Of a stretch of 64,000 bases of DNA, positions 32,940 to 64,000 are shown piece by piece. Position 1 is the stretch's first letter. Each line of letters opens with the position of its first letter. Under the pieces are notes generated by a model. That model saw nothing but the letters and a program-made list of their open reading frames with translations, did not search any database and had not been told where the DNA came from. The position numbers and the translations under genes are program-made. The DNA is taken from positions 1,898,501-1,962,500 of the forward strand of contig JBAIAC010000056.1 in NCBI GenBank assembly GCA_037349315.1. The letters run 5' to 3'. This DNA is from Chelydra serpentina. Taxonomy: Eukaryota > Chordata > Testudines > Chelydridae.

Positions 32940-35900
32940 GGGAGTGGGGCAAGGGGTCAGTAGGGGGCGCTGTGCTGCAGGGAATGGGGCGGGGGGGTTC
33001 AGTAGGGGGCGCTGTGGTGCAGCGAACGGGGCGGAGGGGTTCAGTAGGGGGCGCTGTGGTGCAGGGAACGGGGCGGGGGGGTCAGTAGGGGGCGCTGTGC
33101 TGCAGGGAACGGGGTGGGGGGGTCAGTAGGGGGCGCTGTGCTGCAGGGAACAGGGCGGGGGGCTCAGTAGGGGGCGCTGTGCTGCAGGGAATGGGGCAGG
33201 GGGCTCAGTAGGGGGCTCTGTGCTGCAGGGAGTGAGGCAGGGGGTTCAGTAGGGGGCGCTGTGCTGCAGGGAGCGGGGCAGAAAGTTCAGTGCGGGCGCT
33301 GTGCTGCAGGGAGTGGGATGGGGGTTCAGTGGGGGCGCTGTGCTGCAGGGAATGGGGCGGGGGGTTCAGTAGGGGGTGCTGTGCTGCAGGGAATGGGGCG
33401 GGGGGGTTCAGTAGGGGGCGCTGTGGTGCAGCGAACGGGGCGGAGGGGTTCAGTAGGGGGCGCTGTGCTGCAGGGAACGGGGCGGGGGGGTCAGTAGGGG
33501 GCGCTGTGCTGCAGGGAACGGGGCGGGGGGTTCAGTAGGGGGTGCTGTGCTGCAGGGAATGGGGCGGGGGGGTTCAGTAGGGGGCGCTGTGGTGCAGCGA
33601 ACGGGGCGGAGGGGTTCAGTAGGGGGCGCTGTGCTGCAGGGAACGGGGCGGGGGGGGTCAGTAGGGGGCGCTGTGCTGCAGGGAACGGGGCGGGGGGTCA
33701 GTAGGGGGCGCTGTGCTGCAGGGAACGGGGCGGGGGGGTCAGTAGGGGGCGCTGTGCTGCGGGGAGCAGGGCGGGGGGTTCAGTAGGGGGCGCTGTGCTG
33801 CAGGGAACGGGGCGGGGGGCTCAGTAGGGGGCGCTGTGCTGCAGGGAGCGGGGCGGGGGGTCAGTAGGGGGCGCTGTGCTGCGGGGAACGGGGCGGGGGG
33901 GTCAGTAGGGGGCGCTGTGCTGCAGGGAGCGGGGCGGGGGGTCAGTAGGGGGCTCTGTGCTGCGGGGAACGGGGCGGGGGGGTCAGTAGGGGGCGCTGTG
34001 CTGCAGGGAACGGGGCAGGGGGGGTCAGTAGGGGGCGCTGTGCTGCAGGGAACGGGGCAGGGGGGGTCAGTAGGGGGCGCTGTGCTGCAGGGAGTGGGAT
34101 GGGGGTTCAGTAGGGGGCGCTGTTCTGCGGGGAACGGGGCTGGGGGGTCAGTAGGGGGCGCTGTGCTGCAGGGAACGGGGCGGGGGGTTCAGTAGGGGGC
34201 GCTGTGCTGCAGGGAACGGGGCGGGGGGTTAAGTAGGGGGCGCTGTGCTGCAGGGAACAGGGCGGGGGGGTCAGTAGGGAGCTCTGTGCTGCAGGGAACG
34301 GGGCGGGGGGGTCAGTAGGGGGCGCTGTGCTGCAGGGAACGGGGCGGGGGGGTTCAGTAGGGGGCGCTGTGCTGCAGAGAACGGGGCGGGGCGGTTCAGT
34401 AGGGGGCGCTGTGCTGCAGGGAATGGGGCGGGGGGGTTCAGTAGGGGGCGCTGTGCTGCAGGGAACGGGGAGGGGGGTTCAGCGGGGGGCGCTGTGCTGC
34501 AGGGAGCGGGGCAGGGGGTCAGTAGGGGGCGCTGTGCTGCAGGGAATTGGGCGGGGGGGTCAGTAGGGGGCGCTGTGCTGCAGGGAACGGGGCGGGGGGG
34601 TCAGTAGGGGGCGCTGTGCTGCAGGGAACGGGGCGGGGGGTTCAGTACGGGGCGCTGTGCTGCAGGGAACGGGGCGGGGGGGTCAGTAGGGGGCGCTGTG
34701 CTGCAGGGAACGGGGTGGGGGGTCAGTAGGGGGCGCTGTGCTGCAGGGAGGAGGCCGGGGGTTCAGTAGGGGGCGCTGTGCTGCAGGGAACGGGGCGGGG
34801 GGTTCAGTAGGGGGCGCTGTGCTGCAGGGAGCGGGGCGGGGGGGTCAGTAGGGGGCGCTGTGCTGCAGGGAACGGGGCGGGGGGGTCAGTAGGGGGCGCT
34901 GTGCTGCAGGGAACGGGGCGGGGGGTTCAGTAGGGGTCGCTGTGCTGCAGGGAACGGGGAGGGGGCTCAGTAGGGGGCGCTGTGCTGCAGGGAACGGGGC
35001 GGGGGGGTCAGTAGGGGGCGCTGTGCTGCAGGGACGAGGCCGGGGGTTCAGTAGGGGGCGCTGTGCTGCAGGGAATGGGGCGGGGGGTCAGTAGGGGGCG
35101 CTGTGCTGCAGGGAACGGGGAGGGGGGGTCAGTAGGGGGCGCTGTGGTGCAGGGAATGGGGCGGGGGGGTCAGTAGGGGGCGCTGTGCTGCAGGGAACGG
35201 GGCGGGGGGGTCAGTAGGGGGCGCTGTGCTGCAGGGAACGGGGCGGGGGGGTCAGTAGGGGGCGCTGTGCTGCAGGGAACGGGGAGGGGGCTCAGTAGGG
35301 GGCGCTGTGCTGCAGGGAACGGGGCGGGGGGGTCAGTAGGGGGCGCTGTGCTGCAGGGATGAGGCCGGGGGTTCAGTAGGGGGCGCTGTGCTGCAGGGAA
35401 CGGGGCGGGGGGTCAGTAGGGGGCGCTGTGGTGCAGGGAACGGGGAGGGGGGGTCAGTAGGGGGCGCTGTGGTGCAGGGAACGGGGCGGAGGGGTTCAGT
35501 AGGGGGCGCTGTGCTGCAGGGAACGGGGCGGGGGGGTCAGTAGGGGGCGCTGTGCTGCAGGGAACGGGGCAGGGGGGTAAGTAGGGGGCTCTGTGCTGCA
35601 GGGAACGGGGCGGGGGGTTAAGTAGGGGCGCTGTGCTGCAGGGAACGGGGCAGGGGGGTTCAGTAGGGGGCGCTGTGCTGCGGGGAACGGGGCGGGGGGG
35701 TCAGTAGGGGGCGCTGTGCTGCGGGGAACGGGGCGGGGGGGTCAGTAGGGGGCGCTGTGCTGCAGGGTACGGGGCGGGGGGGTTTAGTAGGGGGTGCTGT
35801 GCTGCAGGGAACGGGGCGGGGGGTTCAGTAGGGGGCGCTGTGCTGCAGGGAACGGGGCGGGGGGTTCAGTAGGGGGCGCTGTGGTGCAGGGAACGGGGCT

Positions 35901-37406
35901 GGTGGTTGAGTAGGGGGCGCTGTGCTGCAGGGAACGGGGCGGGGGGGTTCAGTAGGGGGCGCTGTGCTGCAGGGAACGGGGCAGAGGGGGGGTCAGTAGG
36001 GGGCGCTGTGCTGCAGGGAACGGGGCGGGGGGTCAGTAGGGGGCGCTGTGCTGCAGGGAACGGGGCGGGGGGGTCAGTAGGGGGCGCTGTGCTGCAGGGA
36101 ACGGGGCGGGGGGGCTCAGTAGGGGGCGCTGTGCTGTGGGGAGCGGGGCGGGGGGTCAGTAGGGGGCTCTGTGCTGTGGGGAGCGGGGCGGGGGCTCAGT
36201 AGGGGGCGCTGTGCTGCAGGGAACGGGGCGGGGGGTTCAGTAGGGGGCGCTGTGGTGCAGGGAACGGGGCGGAGGGGTTCAGTAGGGGGCGCTGTGCTGC
36301 AGGGAACGGGGCGGGGGGGGTCAGTAGGGGGCGCTGTGCTGCAGGGAACGGGGCGGGGGGGTTCAGTAGGGGGCGCTGTGCTGCAGGGAACGGGGCGGGG
36401 GGGTTCAGTAGGGGGCGCTGTGCTGCAGGGAACGGGGCGGGGGGGTCAGTAGGGGGCGCTGTGCTGCAGGGAATGGGGCGGGGGGTTCAGTAGGGGGCGC
36501 TGTGCTGCAGGGAACGGGGCTGGGGGGGTCAGTAGGGGGCGCTGTGCTGCAGGGAACGGGGCGGAGGGGTTCAGTAGGGGGCGCTGTGCTGCAGGGAACG
36601 GGGCGGGGGGGGTTCAGTAGGGGGCGCTGTGGTGCAGGGAACGGGGCGGAGGGGTCAGTAGGGGGCGCTGTGCTGCAGGGAACGGGGCGGGGGGGTCAGT
36701 AGGGGGCGCTGTTCTGCGGGGAACGGGGCGGGGGGGTCAGTAGGGGGCGCTGTGCTGCGGGGAACGGGGCGGGGGGGTCAGTAGGGGGCGCTGTGCTGCA
36801 GGGTATGGGGCGGGGGGGTCAGTAGGGGGCGCTGTGCTGCAGGGAACGGGGAGGGGGGTCAGTAGGGGGCGCTGTGCTGCAGGGAACGGGGCGGGGGGGT
36901 TCAGTAGGGGGCGCTGTGCTGCAGGGAACGGGGCGGGGGGGTCAGTAGGGGGCGCTGTGCTGCAGGGAACGGGGCGGGGGGGTCAGTAGGGGGCGCTGTG
37001 CTGCAGGGAACGGGGCGGGGGGTTCAGTAGGGGGCGCTGTGCTGCAGGGAACGGGGCGGGGGGGTCAGTAGGGGGCGCTGTGCTGCAGGGAATGGGGCGG
37101 GGGGTCAGTAGGGGGCGCTGTGCTTCAGGGAACGGGGCGGGGGGGTCAGTAGGGGGCGCTGTGCTGCAGGGAACGGGGCGGGGGGTCTGTAGGGGGCACT
37201 GTTCTGCGGGGAACGGGGCGGGGGGTCTGTAGGGGGCGCTGTTCTGCAGGGAACGGGGCGGGGGGTTCAGTAGGGGGCGCTGTGCTGCAGGGAACGGGGC
37301 GGGGGGGTCTGTAGGGGGCGCTGTGCTGCGGGGAACGGGGCGGGGGGGTCAGTAGGGGGCGCTGTGCTGCAGGGTACGGGGCGGGGGGGTCAGTAGGGGG
37401 CACTGA
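32940..37406 (+). repeat. About 41-bp minisatellite of CTCF-like motifs, about 108 copies
   Basis: The unit starts TCAGTAGGGGGCGCTGTG, continues CTGCAGGGAACGGGGCG and ends in a G run of variable length. TCAGTAGGGGGCGCT matches the CTCF core consensus CCASYAGRKGGCRSY at 14 of 15 positions, always on the plus strand. Units differ at single sites (AACGG/AATGG, GTGCTG/GTGGTG, TAGGGGGCTCT). Four-unit blocks recur about 165 bp apart near 33390 and 33556, so there is some higher-order structure. Open frames through it only reflect the repeat. Confidence 0.93.
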
Positions 37407-38355
37407 CTCCTGTCAGTCCGAGCCGGCCCCAGTGCTGTGCTGTCTGACCTACTTTGAGCGAGGCTAATTCACTCACTGACACCCACGGGCTCTTTCCCAG
37501 GTGCGGGTGTTTCCCTGGCACCTCAGAGCAGCACTGCCGGGTTGCAGCAGGGCCTGCCAGGCTGGTCAGTCCTTAGTGCTGTTTGTATTATGTATGGCAT
37601 TCTCGTTCCCTCCCCAGCCCCCACCGTGAGTCATTGGCGCTGCCCCCTCCTTGCCCCTATTCTGACTTCTTCCCCAAATCCCAGCCCCGGCCCCGCCTCC
37701 TCCCCTGGGTGTGCCACGTTCCTGCTCCTTCCTGGAGCTTGCTACGCCTCCAAACAGCTGTTTGGCGGTGGCAAGCGCTGGGAGGTAGGCAGAGGAGTGG
37801 GGATGCGGCGTGCTCAGGGGAGGAGGCAGGGGTGAGGTAGGGAGGTGAGGGGAGCTTGGCTGCTGGTGGGTGCAGAGCACCCACTAATTTTTCCCCATGG
37901 GTGTTGGTTCCCCGGAGTTGGTGCCCCTGAGTTAGTGTCACTGTGCTGCTGTTCCCCAGCTGCCCCACCCCAGAAGTGGCTGCATCCCACTGCCGGGCAA
38001 GCTGCCCCACATGGATCAATGCCACCAGCAGATCCCTTGCTTCCGTGAGATGTGTGGGGCTGAGGCATTTGCAGGGTGACCCTGGGTTGGGGGTGGCCAG
38101 TGGGAGGCAGCCCAGGCTGGGGCAGGGGCTTCTGCAATGGGGCAGAACTAGGCAGCACAGGGGCATCACTCACCTCCTCCCAGCTGAGCACTGGGGACAC
38201 GCAGGGCACCCAGAGACCTGAACTGGGTTTTAGTGTGTTAGTGAGAGTGTGTCAGGGTGTGTGCGGAGAGCCTCCGGGCACTGTGTGCGTGGCAGCATGT
38301 GTGTGTGTGTTGGCAGGGTGGTTGTTCAGTGTGTGTCACTGTGTGTGTCACTGCG
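37407..38355. other. No gene recognised; GT-rich tract near 38280-38350
   Basis: A hAT-like fragment is suggested by CACCCACTAATTTTTCCCCA near 37878. The remainder is unassigned. Confidence 0.35.
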
Positions 38356-39042
38356 TGACGAAGTGGGAATGTTGTTAATGTTTTCTCTGAATACGGCGGT
38401 GTGCCTCAGTTTCCCGCAGGTGTTACTGAAGTATCTAGGGGTGTGTGTGTGTGTGTGTGTGAGGTCTGACCGCTGACTGGCTGCAGGGAACACCCACACT
38501 CTGGCCTGGCAACTGACAGCTGGGTCCCCTCCTCTGGCAGAATCAGCTGAGGTGTTGGAGAACAATGAGACCAGGTGACCTGCTGGGCAGGGAATGAGAC
38601 AAAGGCAGGAGGAGGGGCAATGCGCGTGATGGAGGCCATGTAGCGGGAAGGTCAGTCTCCTGTTTTGGGACTCAGGGGAAAGGGTGCCAGGGCCCTTCCC
38701 CGAGACGGACGTTGCTGAAGGTTCCTGCTCTCTGTGCTAACAAGCTCTGTTCTACGCTGGGTTCCTGGTGACTAATAAACCTTCTGTGTCACCCGCTGGC
38801 TGAGTCCGTGACTGCGGAGCTGGGTGCATGGTCTCTTTGGGGGCGTGAGGCTTCCCCAGATGTCCTAGTGGGGTGGACTGGGGTGAACAGGGTGCTGAAC
38901 GCTCCAAGGTCAGACCCAGGAAGCACCGAAGCTCCTTGCCCTGGTGTAAGGGTAGGGCGCCCTGACGGGGAGACGCGGCACCGGAGGCCGGGCTGGCTTC
39001 ATTTAGAACAGTTCCAGAGCACCGAACCTGACTCCTGGACAC
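38356..39042 (+). mobile_element. LTR element (solo LTR)
   Basis: Plus-strand LTR-like sequence with a TGACGAAGTGGGAATG start, GCCTCAGTTTCCC, a (GT)n tract near 38441, and AATAAA near 38774 in CTAATAAACCTTCTG. Its 3' region (GTCAGACCCAGGAAGCACC) matches the minus strand of 62969-63677. Confidence 0.65.
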
Positions 39043-40424
39043 AGCCGGGTGTGGGCTGCGTGGCAGCATGTGAATGTGGCGAGCCCCTCTGCCCGTTGGC
39101 CAGGCCTCCCTGGGCGCGGGCTGTGCTGGGGGTGCTGGTTTCCCCCAGTGCCGTCCCGGGCAAAGCCCTGCATGGCATGGCCGTGTTCTCCCTTCGAGGT
39201 GCGGGTACCCGCTTCACTGGCAGGGCATTGGCTGCTCCCAGCAGCTGTCTTACCCAGGCACCCACGCGGGCAGCGGCCGCGCTGCCAGCCACCAGCCTGC
39301 TCCACACTTCCCAGCCCGGAACGGATTGTTTCCACCCCTGCCTGGCAGAGTGGTGCCAGCTGAAGAGCCATGTGGTTGCAGCTCCGCCAGCCCTGGGGGC
39401 TTTTCCGCTAGAGGCCAGGGCCCCAGGGACGTGGCTGAGCTGGGGGCACTGGCACGGTCTTGTGGGACACTCCGGGACGGCTCTGTGGGGGCCATGCCAG
39501 CAGATCCTCCCTGGAGAAGACTAGGTCCTGCTGGGTTTGTTTCGCTTTAGCTGTGGCCCCTTCCCCTGGCCACCATCAAATGCCCCCCATGTGACACAGG
39601 GGGCAGCCGGGATGGTGACAACGGTCCCCTCTGGCCTGGGAACTGCTCAGTACTGACCTCTCTGCAAGCACCACGGCTGGGGGCAGCAGGAGCTAAGCGA
39701 GGTGGGGGCCAGAGGGAACTGGGCATGATGGCAGTGAAGGCACAGGGGCAGTGGGGTTGAGGGCATGGGGCTGATGGTGGCAGGGGGTGAGGGTGCAGGA
39801 CTGGGGGCGGCAAGGGGTGAGGGTGCAGGACTGGGGGCGGCAGGGGTGAGGGTGTAGGACTGGGGGCGGCAGGGTTGAGGCTGAGGGGTGGCAAGCGGTG
39901 GCAGGGGATGGGGGTGCGGAGATGGACATGGTGGGCGCCAGGGGTTGGGTCCGTTTGTGCTGCTGGATCTGAGCCCTGCTCTCTGGCCTCCCTGGCTCCG
40001 GGGCCATCACCGCTGTGGGGCAGGGCTGTGCTGGGGCCAAGCTGGTGCCAGCGGCTGGGGGAGCCCCATGGCCCATCTGCTCCGGGCCAGGTGCTGCCAT
40101 CATCTGCCTTCCCCAGGGTTGTGCACCCCACCCCTATCCCAGCGCCTGCGCCTCGGGGTGGTGGGGGACAGGGAGCGGAGCCCCAGGGGTGTGTGCAGCA
40201 CCCGGCCCAGAGGGCCCCGCTCCCTGCTGGGTGCTCTAGACACAGACCCCAAGAGCAGCCCCTCCCTGCCATGGGGCTTGGTGCATGGCTGGGGGGCCTG
40301 GGGGGGGAGAGCTGGGTGCATGGCTGGGGGTCTCTAGGGATGCTGCTTCTCTCCCCAGTGACACCTGTGCTTGTTGTGGGGCCAGGGGGCCTCGGTGCGT
40401 GGCTGATGTGGCTGGAGGGGGTGC
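39043..40424. other. No gene recognised; small array at 39760-39890
   Basis: About 39770-39890 holds three to four copies of a 35-36 bp unit with GTGCAGGACTGGGGGCGGCA. Open frames on both strands have no domain. Confidence 0.4.
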
Positions 40425-41456
40425 TCTGCCGGGGGGGGGGGAGCTAGGGGGTTCGGTGCGTGGCGGGGGGGGCTAGGGGGTTCAGTGTGTGGCCGGGGGG
40501 GTCTAGGGGGTTTGGTGCGTGGCCAGGGGGGGGGGGGGGGCTAGGGGGCTCGGTGCGTGGCCGGGGGGGGCAGCTAGGGGGTTCGGTGCGTGGCCGGGGG
40601 GGGGGAGCTAGGGAGTTCAATGTGTGGCCGGCGGGGGGGCTAGGGGGTTCGGTGCGTGGCCGGGGGGGGAGCTAGGGGCTCGGTGCGAGGCCGGGGGGGG
40701 GGGGCTAGGGGGCTCGGTGCGTGGCCGGGGGGGGGGGGGCTAGGGGGTTCGGTGTGTGGCCGGGGAGGGGGGGGACTAGGGGTTCGGTGCGTGGCCGGGG
40801 GGGCTAGGGGGTTCGGTGCGTGGCCGGGGGGGCTAGGGGGCTCGGTGCGTGGCCGGGGGGGGCTAGGGGGTTCGGTGCGTGGCCGGGGGGGGACTAGGGG
40901 TTCGGTGTGTGGCCGGGGAGGGGGGGGACTAGGGGTTCGGTGCGTGGCCGGGGGGGAGCTAGGGGCTCGGTGCGAGGCCGGGGGGGGGGCTAGGGGGCTC
41001 GGTGCGTGGCCGGGGGGGGGCTAGGGGGCTCGGTGCGAGGCCGGGGGGGAGCTAGGGGCTCGGTGCGAGGCCGGGGGGGGGCTAGGGGGTTCGGTGCGTG
41101 GCCGGGGGGGGGACTAGGGGTTCGGTGTGTGGCCGGGGAGGGGGGGGACTAGGGGTTCGGTGCGTGGCCGGGGGGGAGCTAGGGGCTCGGTGCGAGGCCG
41201 GGGGGGGGACTAGGGGTTCGGTGCGTGGCCGGGGGGGAGCTAGGGGCTCGGTGCGAGGCCGGGGGGGGGGGCTAGGGAGCTCGGTGCGTGGCCGGGGGGG
41301 GCTAGGGGGCTCGGTGCGAGGCCGGGGGGGAGCTAGGGGCTCGGTGCGAGGCCGGGGGGGAGCTAGGGGCTCGGTGCGAGGCCGGGGGGGGGGCTAGGGG
41401 GTTCGGTGTGTGGCCGTGGGGGAGGGACTAGGGGCTCGGTGCGTGGCCGGAGAGCC
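40425..41456 (+). repeat. G-rich minisatellite upstream of GRAMD1A
   Basis: About 30 copies of a 31-35 bp unit (CTAGGGGGTTCGGTGCGTGG followed by CC and a G run). It ends about 300 bp upstream of the GRAMD1A start codon. Sequences just outside both ends are similar: CAGTGACACCTGTGCTTGTT near 40357 and CAGTGACCCTGTGCTTGTT near 41497. Confidence 0.92.
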
Positions 41457-41559
41457 GGTGGGGGTCGGTGCGTCTCTCGGGGGGGCTGCTCTGCCCAGTG
41501 ACCCTGTGCTTGTTGTAGGGCGGGGGCAGGTTTGAGGGGTTCTCCTGCAGGCCTCCGCT

Positions 41560-41757
41560 GCTTTCCAAGGGGCTGGGGGCGCTTCCAGAGCCAGCGAGAG
41601 AACCCAGGCGTCCCGGTGCCCAGCCCCCACGCCCCATCCTTTGTGCAGCGGGCGGAGCGCGGAGAGGGGGAGGGGAGGAAGCCGCCGGGCCTCTGGCTCC
41701 TTCCTCTTCCTCCGCGGGGAGGCAGGGCCGCCGGCCGGCCGGGCCGGGACACGGGCC
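41560..41757 (+). promoter_or_regulatory. GC-rich 5' region of GRAMD1A (CpG-island-like)
   Basis: CpG-rich sequence without a TATA box lies directly before the start codon, as expected for a housekeeping promoter and 5' UTR. The transcription start cannot be placed. Confidence 0.5.
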
Positions 41758-62732
<20,975 letters not shown>

Positions 62733-62968
62733 TGACTGGTGCCGGAGTAGGGGTAGGGGCAGGTGCAGAAGAGCGCACCCAGCGCTGGAGTCTGGGAGAG
62801 CTCTGGGGACTCAGAGGTGCCTGTGGGGGGAGGGGGCCTGGAGGGTTTCAGGCAGGGATGGAGATATGGGGGAGTGTAAGGGCTACTGGGAGGCAATGTG
62901 GATGGGGCTGTGCGGGCGGCCGAGGTGAGGTGGGTGACGTGGGCGGGGGGCTGTGTGGGTGGGGCCGT

Positions 62969-63677
62969 GCCACAGGCTTGGTGCTCTTGAACAGCTCTGA
63001 ATCCAACCCAGGCAGGGCCCTCGTCAGTGTGACACCCCCAGACACTCTCAGTGGGGCAAGAAGCCTCCTTGGCTTCAGCGCCTCCTGGGTCTGAGCTGGG
63101 AGTGTTCAGCCCCCTGTTCCACACTGAGCTCCCCACAGGGGACGGGACACCTGGGGGAGCCTCACACGCCCCCAAAGGGCCCTGCACCCAGCTGCGCTGT
63201 CAGTGACTCAGCCAGCGTGTGACAAGCTTTATCAGCTGTCTGAGGCCAGTTCGTCCTTAGCACCGAACCCAGGAAGTTCCAGCCACGTTCATCATGGTCA
63301 GACCCAGAGCTCCAAGCCCTGCTCTCCACCCGGGACCCCAAAAGGAGGCTGAGACCCGCTTCCAGCAGCCCACCCTCAGTCATGCCCAGCTGCCCCTCCT
63401 CCGTCCTGTGTTTCCCTTCAGGGCAAACAGGGTCACCTGGCCTCCACCTCGGTTTTGTTATCCCTGGTCCTAGCCCCCGGGTCATCAGTTGCTGAGTTAC
63501 AAAATGTCCAGCCGTCGTCTGGGTCCAGGCAGCCATTCGACAGTCCCACCTGGTTCTCTGGGTCTCTGCAAAATTAAACTCCCTTTCCCTCCAGCTAGGT
63601 AAACATCCAGCACACTGGGGAAACTGAGGCACACCCAGCACTTGTACAAAATACTAAGAAAATCCCCACTGCGTCAC
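62969..63677 (-). mobile_element. Solo LTR (intron 14)
   Basis: On the minus strand it starts TGTGACGCAGTGGGGATTTT, has GTGCCTCAGTTTCCCC and GATAAAGC near 63222, and ends with an AGAGCACCAAGCC block. It is the same family as 38356-39042 and 25045-25744. Confidence 0.68.
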
Positions 63678-64000
63678 ATCCCATGAGCGGTGGGAGGAGG
63701 GGGGCGGGTGAAGCGAGGGGGCTGGGGAGGTGATGTGAAGGGGGCTGGGCGGGGCAGGCCGCCAATCGGAGGGGGTTTCCCAATAAATCCATTGGTTGGG
63801 TGGGGGTGACACAGATGGGCTGAGAGCAGCTGGAGGTACACAGTTGGGACATGGCTGCCTCCCTCTGGGCCTCATGGGGTGCGTGTGCCCTCCCCCCCAT
63901 GGGCATCTCACCCCCTGGCATGGCAGGGCTGGCATAGCGGGTGTGGGCATCACCCCCCAGCATGGTGGGGCTGATGTGGGCATCTCACCCCTCCTGGCAA
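63678..64000. other. Intron 14 sequence, no exon seen
   Basis: GC-rich sequence with short GGCATCTCACCCC repeats near the end. The next GRAMD1A exon must lie to the right. Confidence 0.5.

Noticed and set aside
32940..37406. CRISPR-like regular repeats
   Set aside because: The whole unit repeats with point changes and there are no unique spacers; the surrounding genome is a vertebrate one.
28012..41457. SCN1B or HPN exons upstream of GRAMD1A, expected from mammalian gene order
   Set aside because: No recognisable exon of either was found in the translated frames; they may lie outside the window.

Overview
This is eukaryotic DNA, most likely from a turtle nuclear genome and probably a GC-rich microchromosome. 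The evidence is a set of tRNA-derived SINEs with a CR1-like tail, several truncated CR1 LINEs, many short hAT-type elements with 8-bp target-site duplications, LTR fragments, and one spliced vertebrate gene. The turtle assignment is inferred from the repeat types; a crocodilian is less likely but not excluded. There are no bacterial genes, operons or CRISPR arrays.

Left end (1-1545): a U2 snRNA gene on the minus strand. It has a diverged but structurally conserved RNA, a PSE at about -42 to -60 and an octamer plus GC-box DSE at about -232. Its flank is duplicated 846 bp away, and a further remnant has lost its U2 gene. This looks like the edge of a small tandem U2 cluster.

Middle (1.5-41 kb): no host protein-coding gene was recognised. 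The region holds a 2.5-kb array of 33-bp units open in several frames (2955-5437), and a hAT-type element carrying a G-rich array (5530-6343). It also holds a decayed hAT/DUF4371 transposase gene (15.5-19.4 kb) broken by SINE and LINE insertions, and a LINE with an inverted 5' part (22.1-23.9 kb). A CR1 at 23.9-26.1 kb contains a hAT that contains another hAT, plus an LTR. At 32.9-37.4 kb lies a 4.5-kb array of about 41-bp units, most of which carry a close match to the CTCF core motif in the same orientation. Another G-rich array (40.4-41.5 kb) precedes the gene start.

Right part (41.76 kb to beyond the window end): GRAMD1A (Aster-A) on the plus strand. Fourteen coding exons are visible, covering the start codon, the N-terminal low-complexity region, the GRAM domain and most of the VASt sterol-binding domain. 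The 3' exons (rest of VASt region, transmembrane helix, C-terminus) lie outside the window. Three exons each have a one-base indel in a short C or T run, which may be assembly error or real damage. Many introns contain minisatellites, and one 62-70 bp family recurs in introns 1, 2, 4 and 6 in both orientations.
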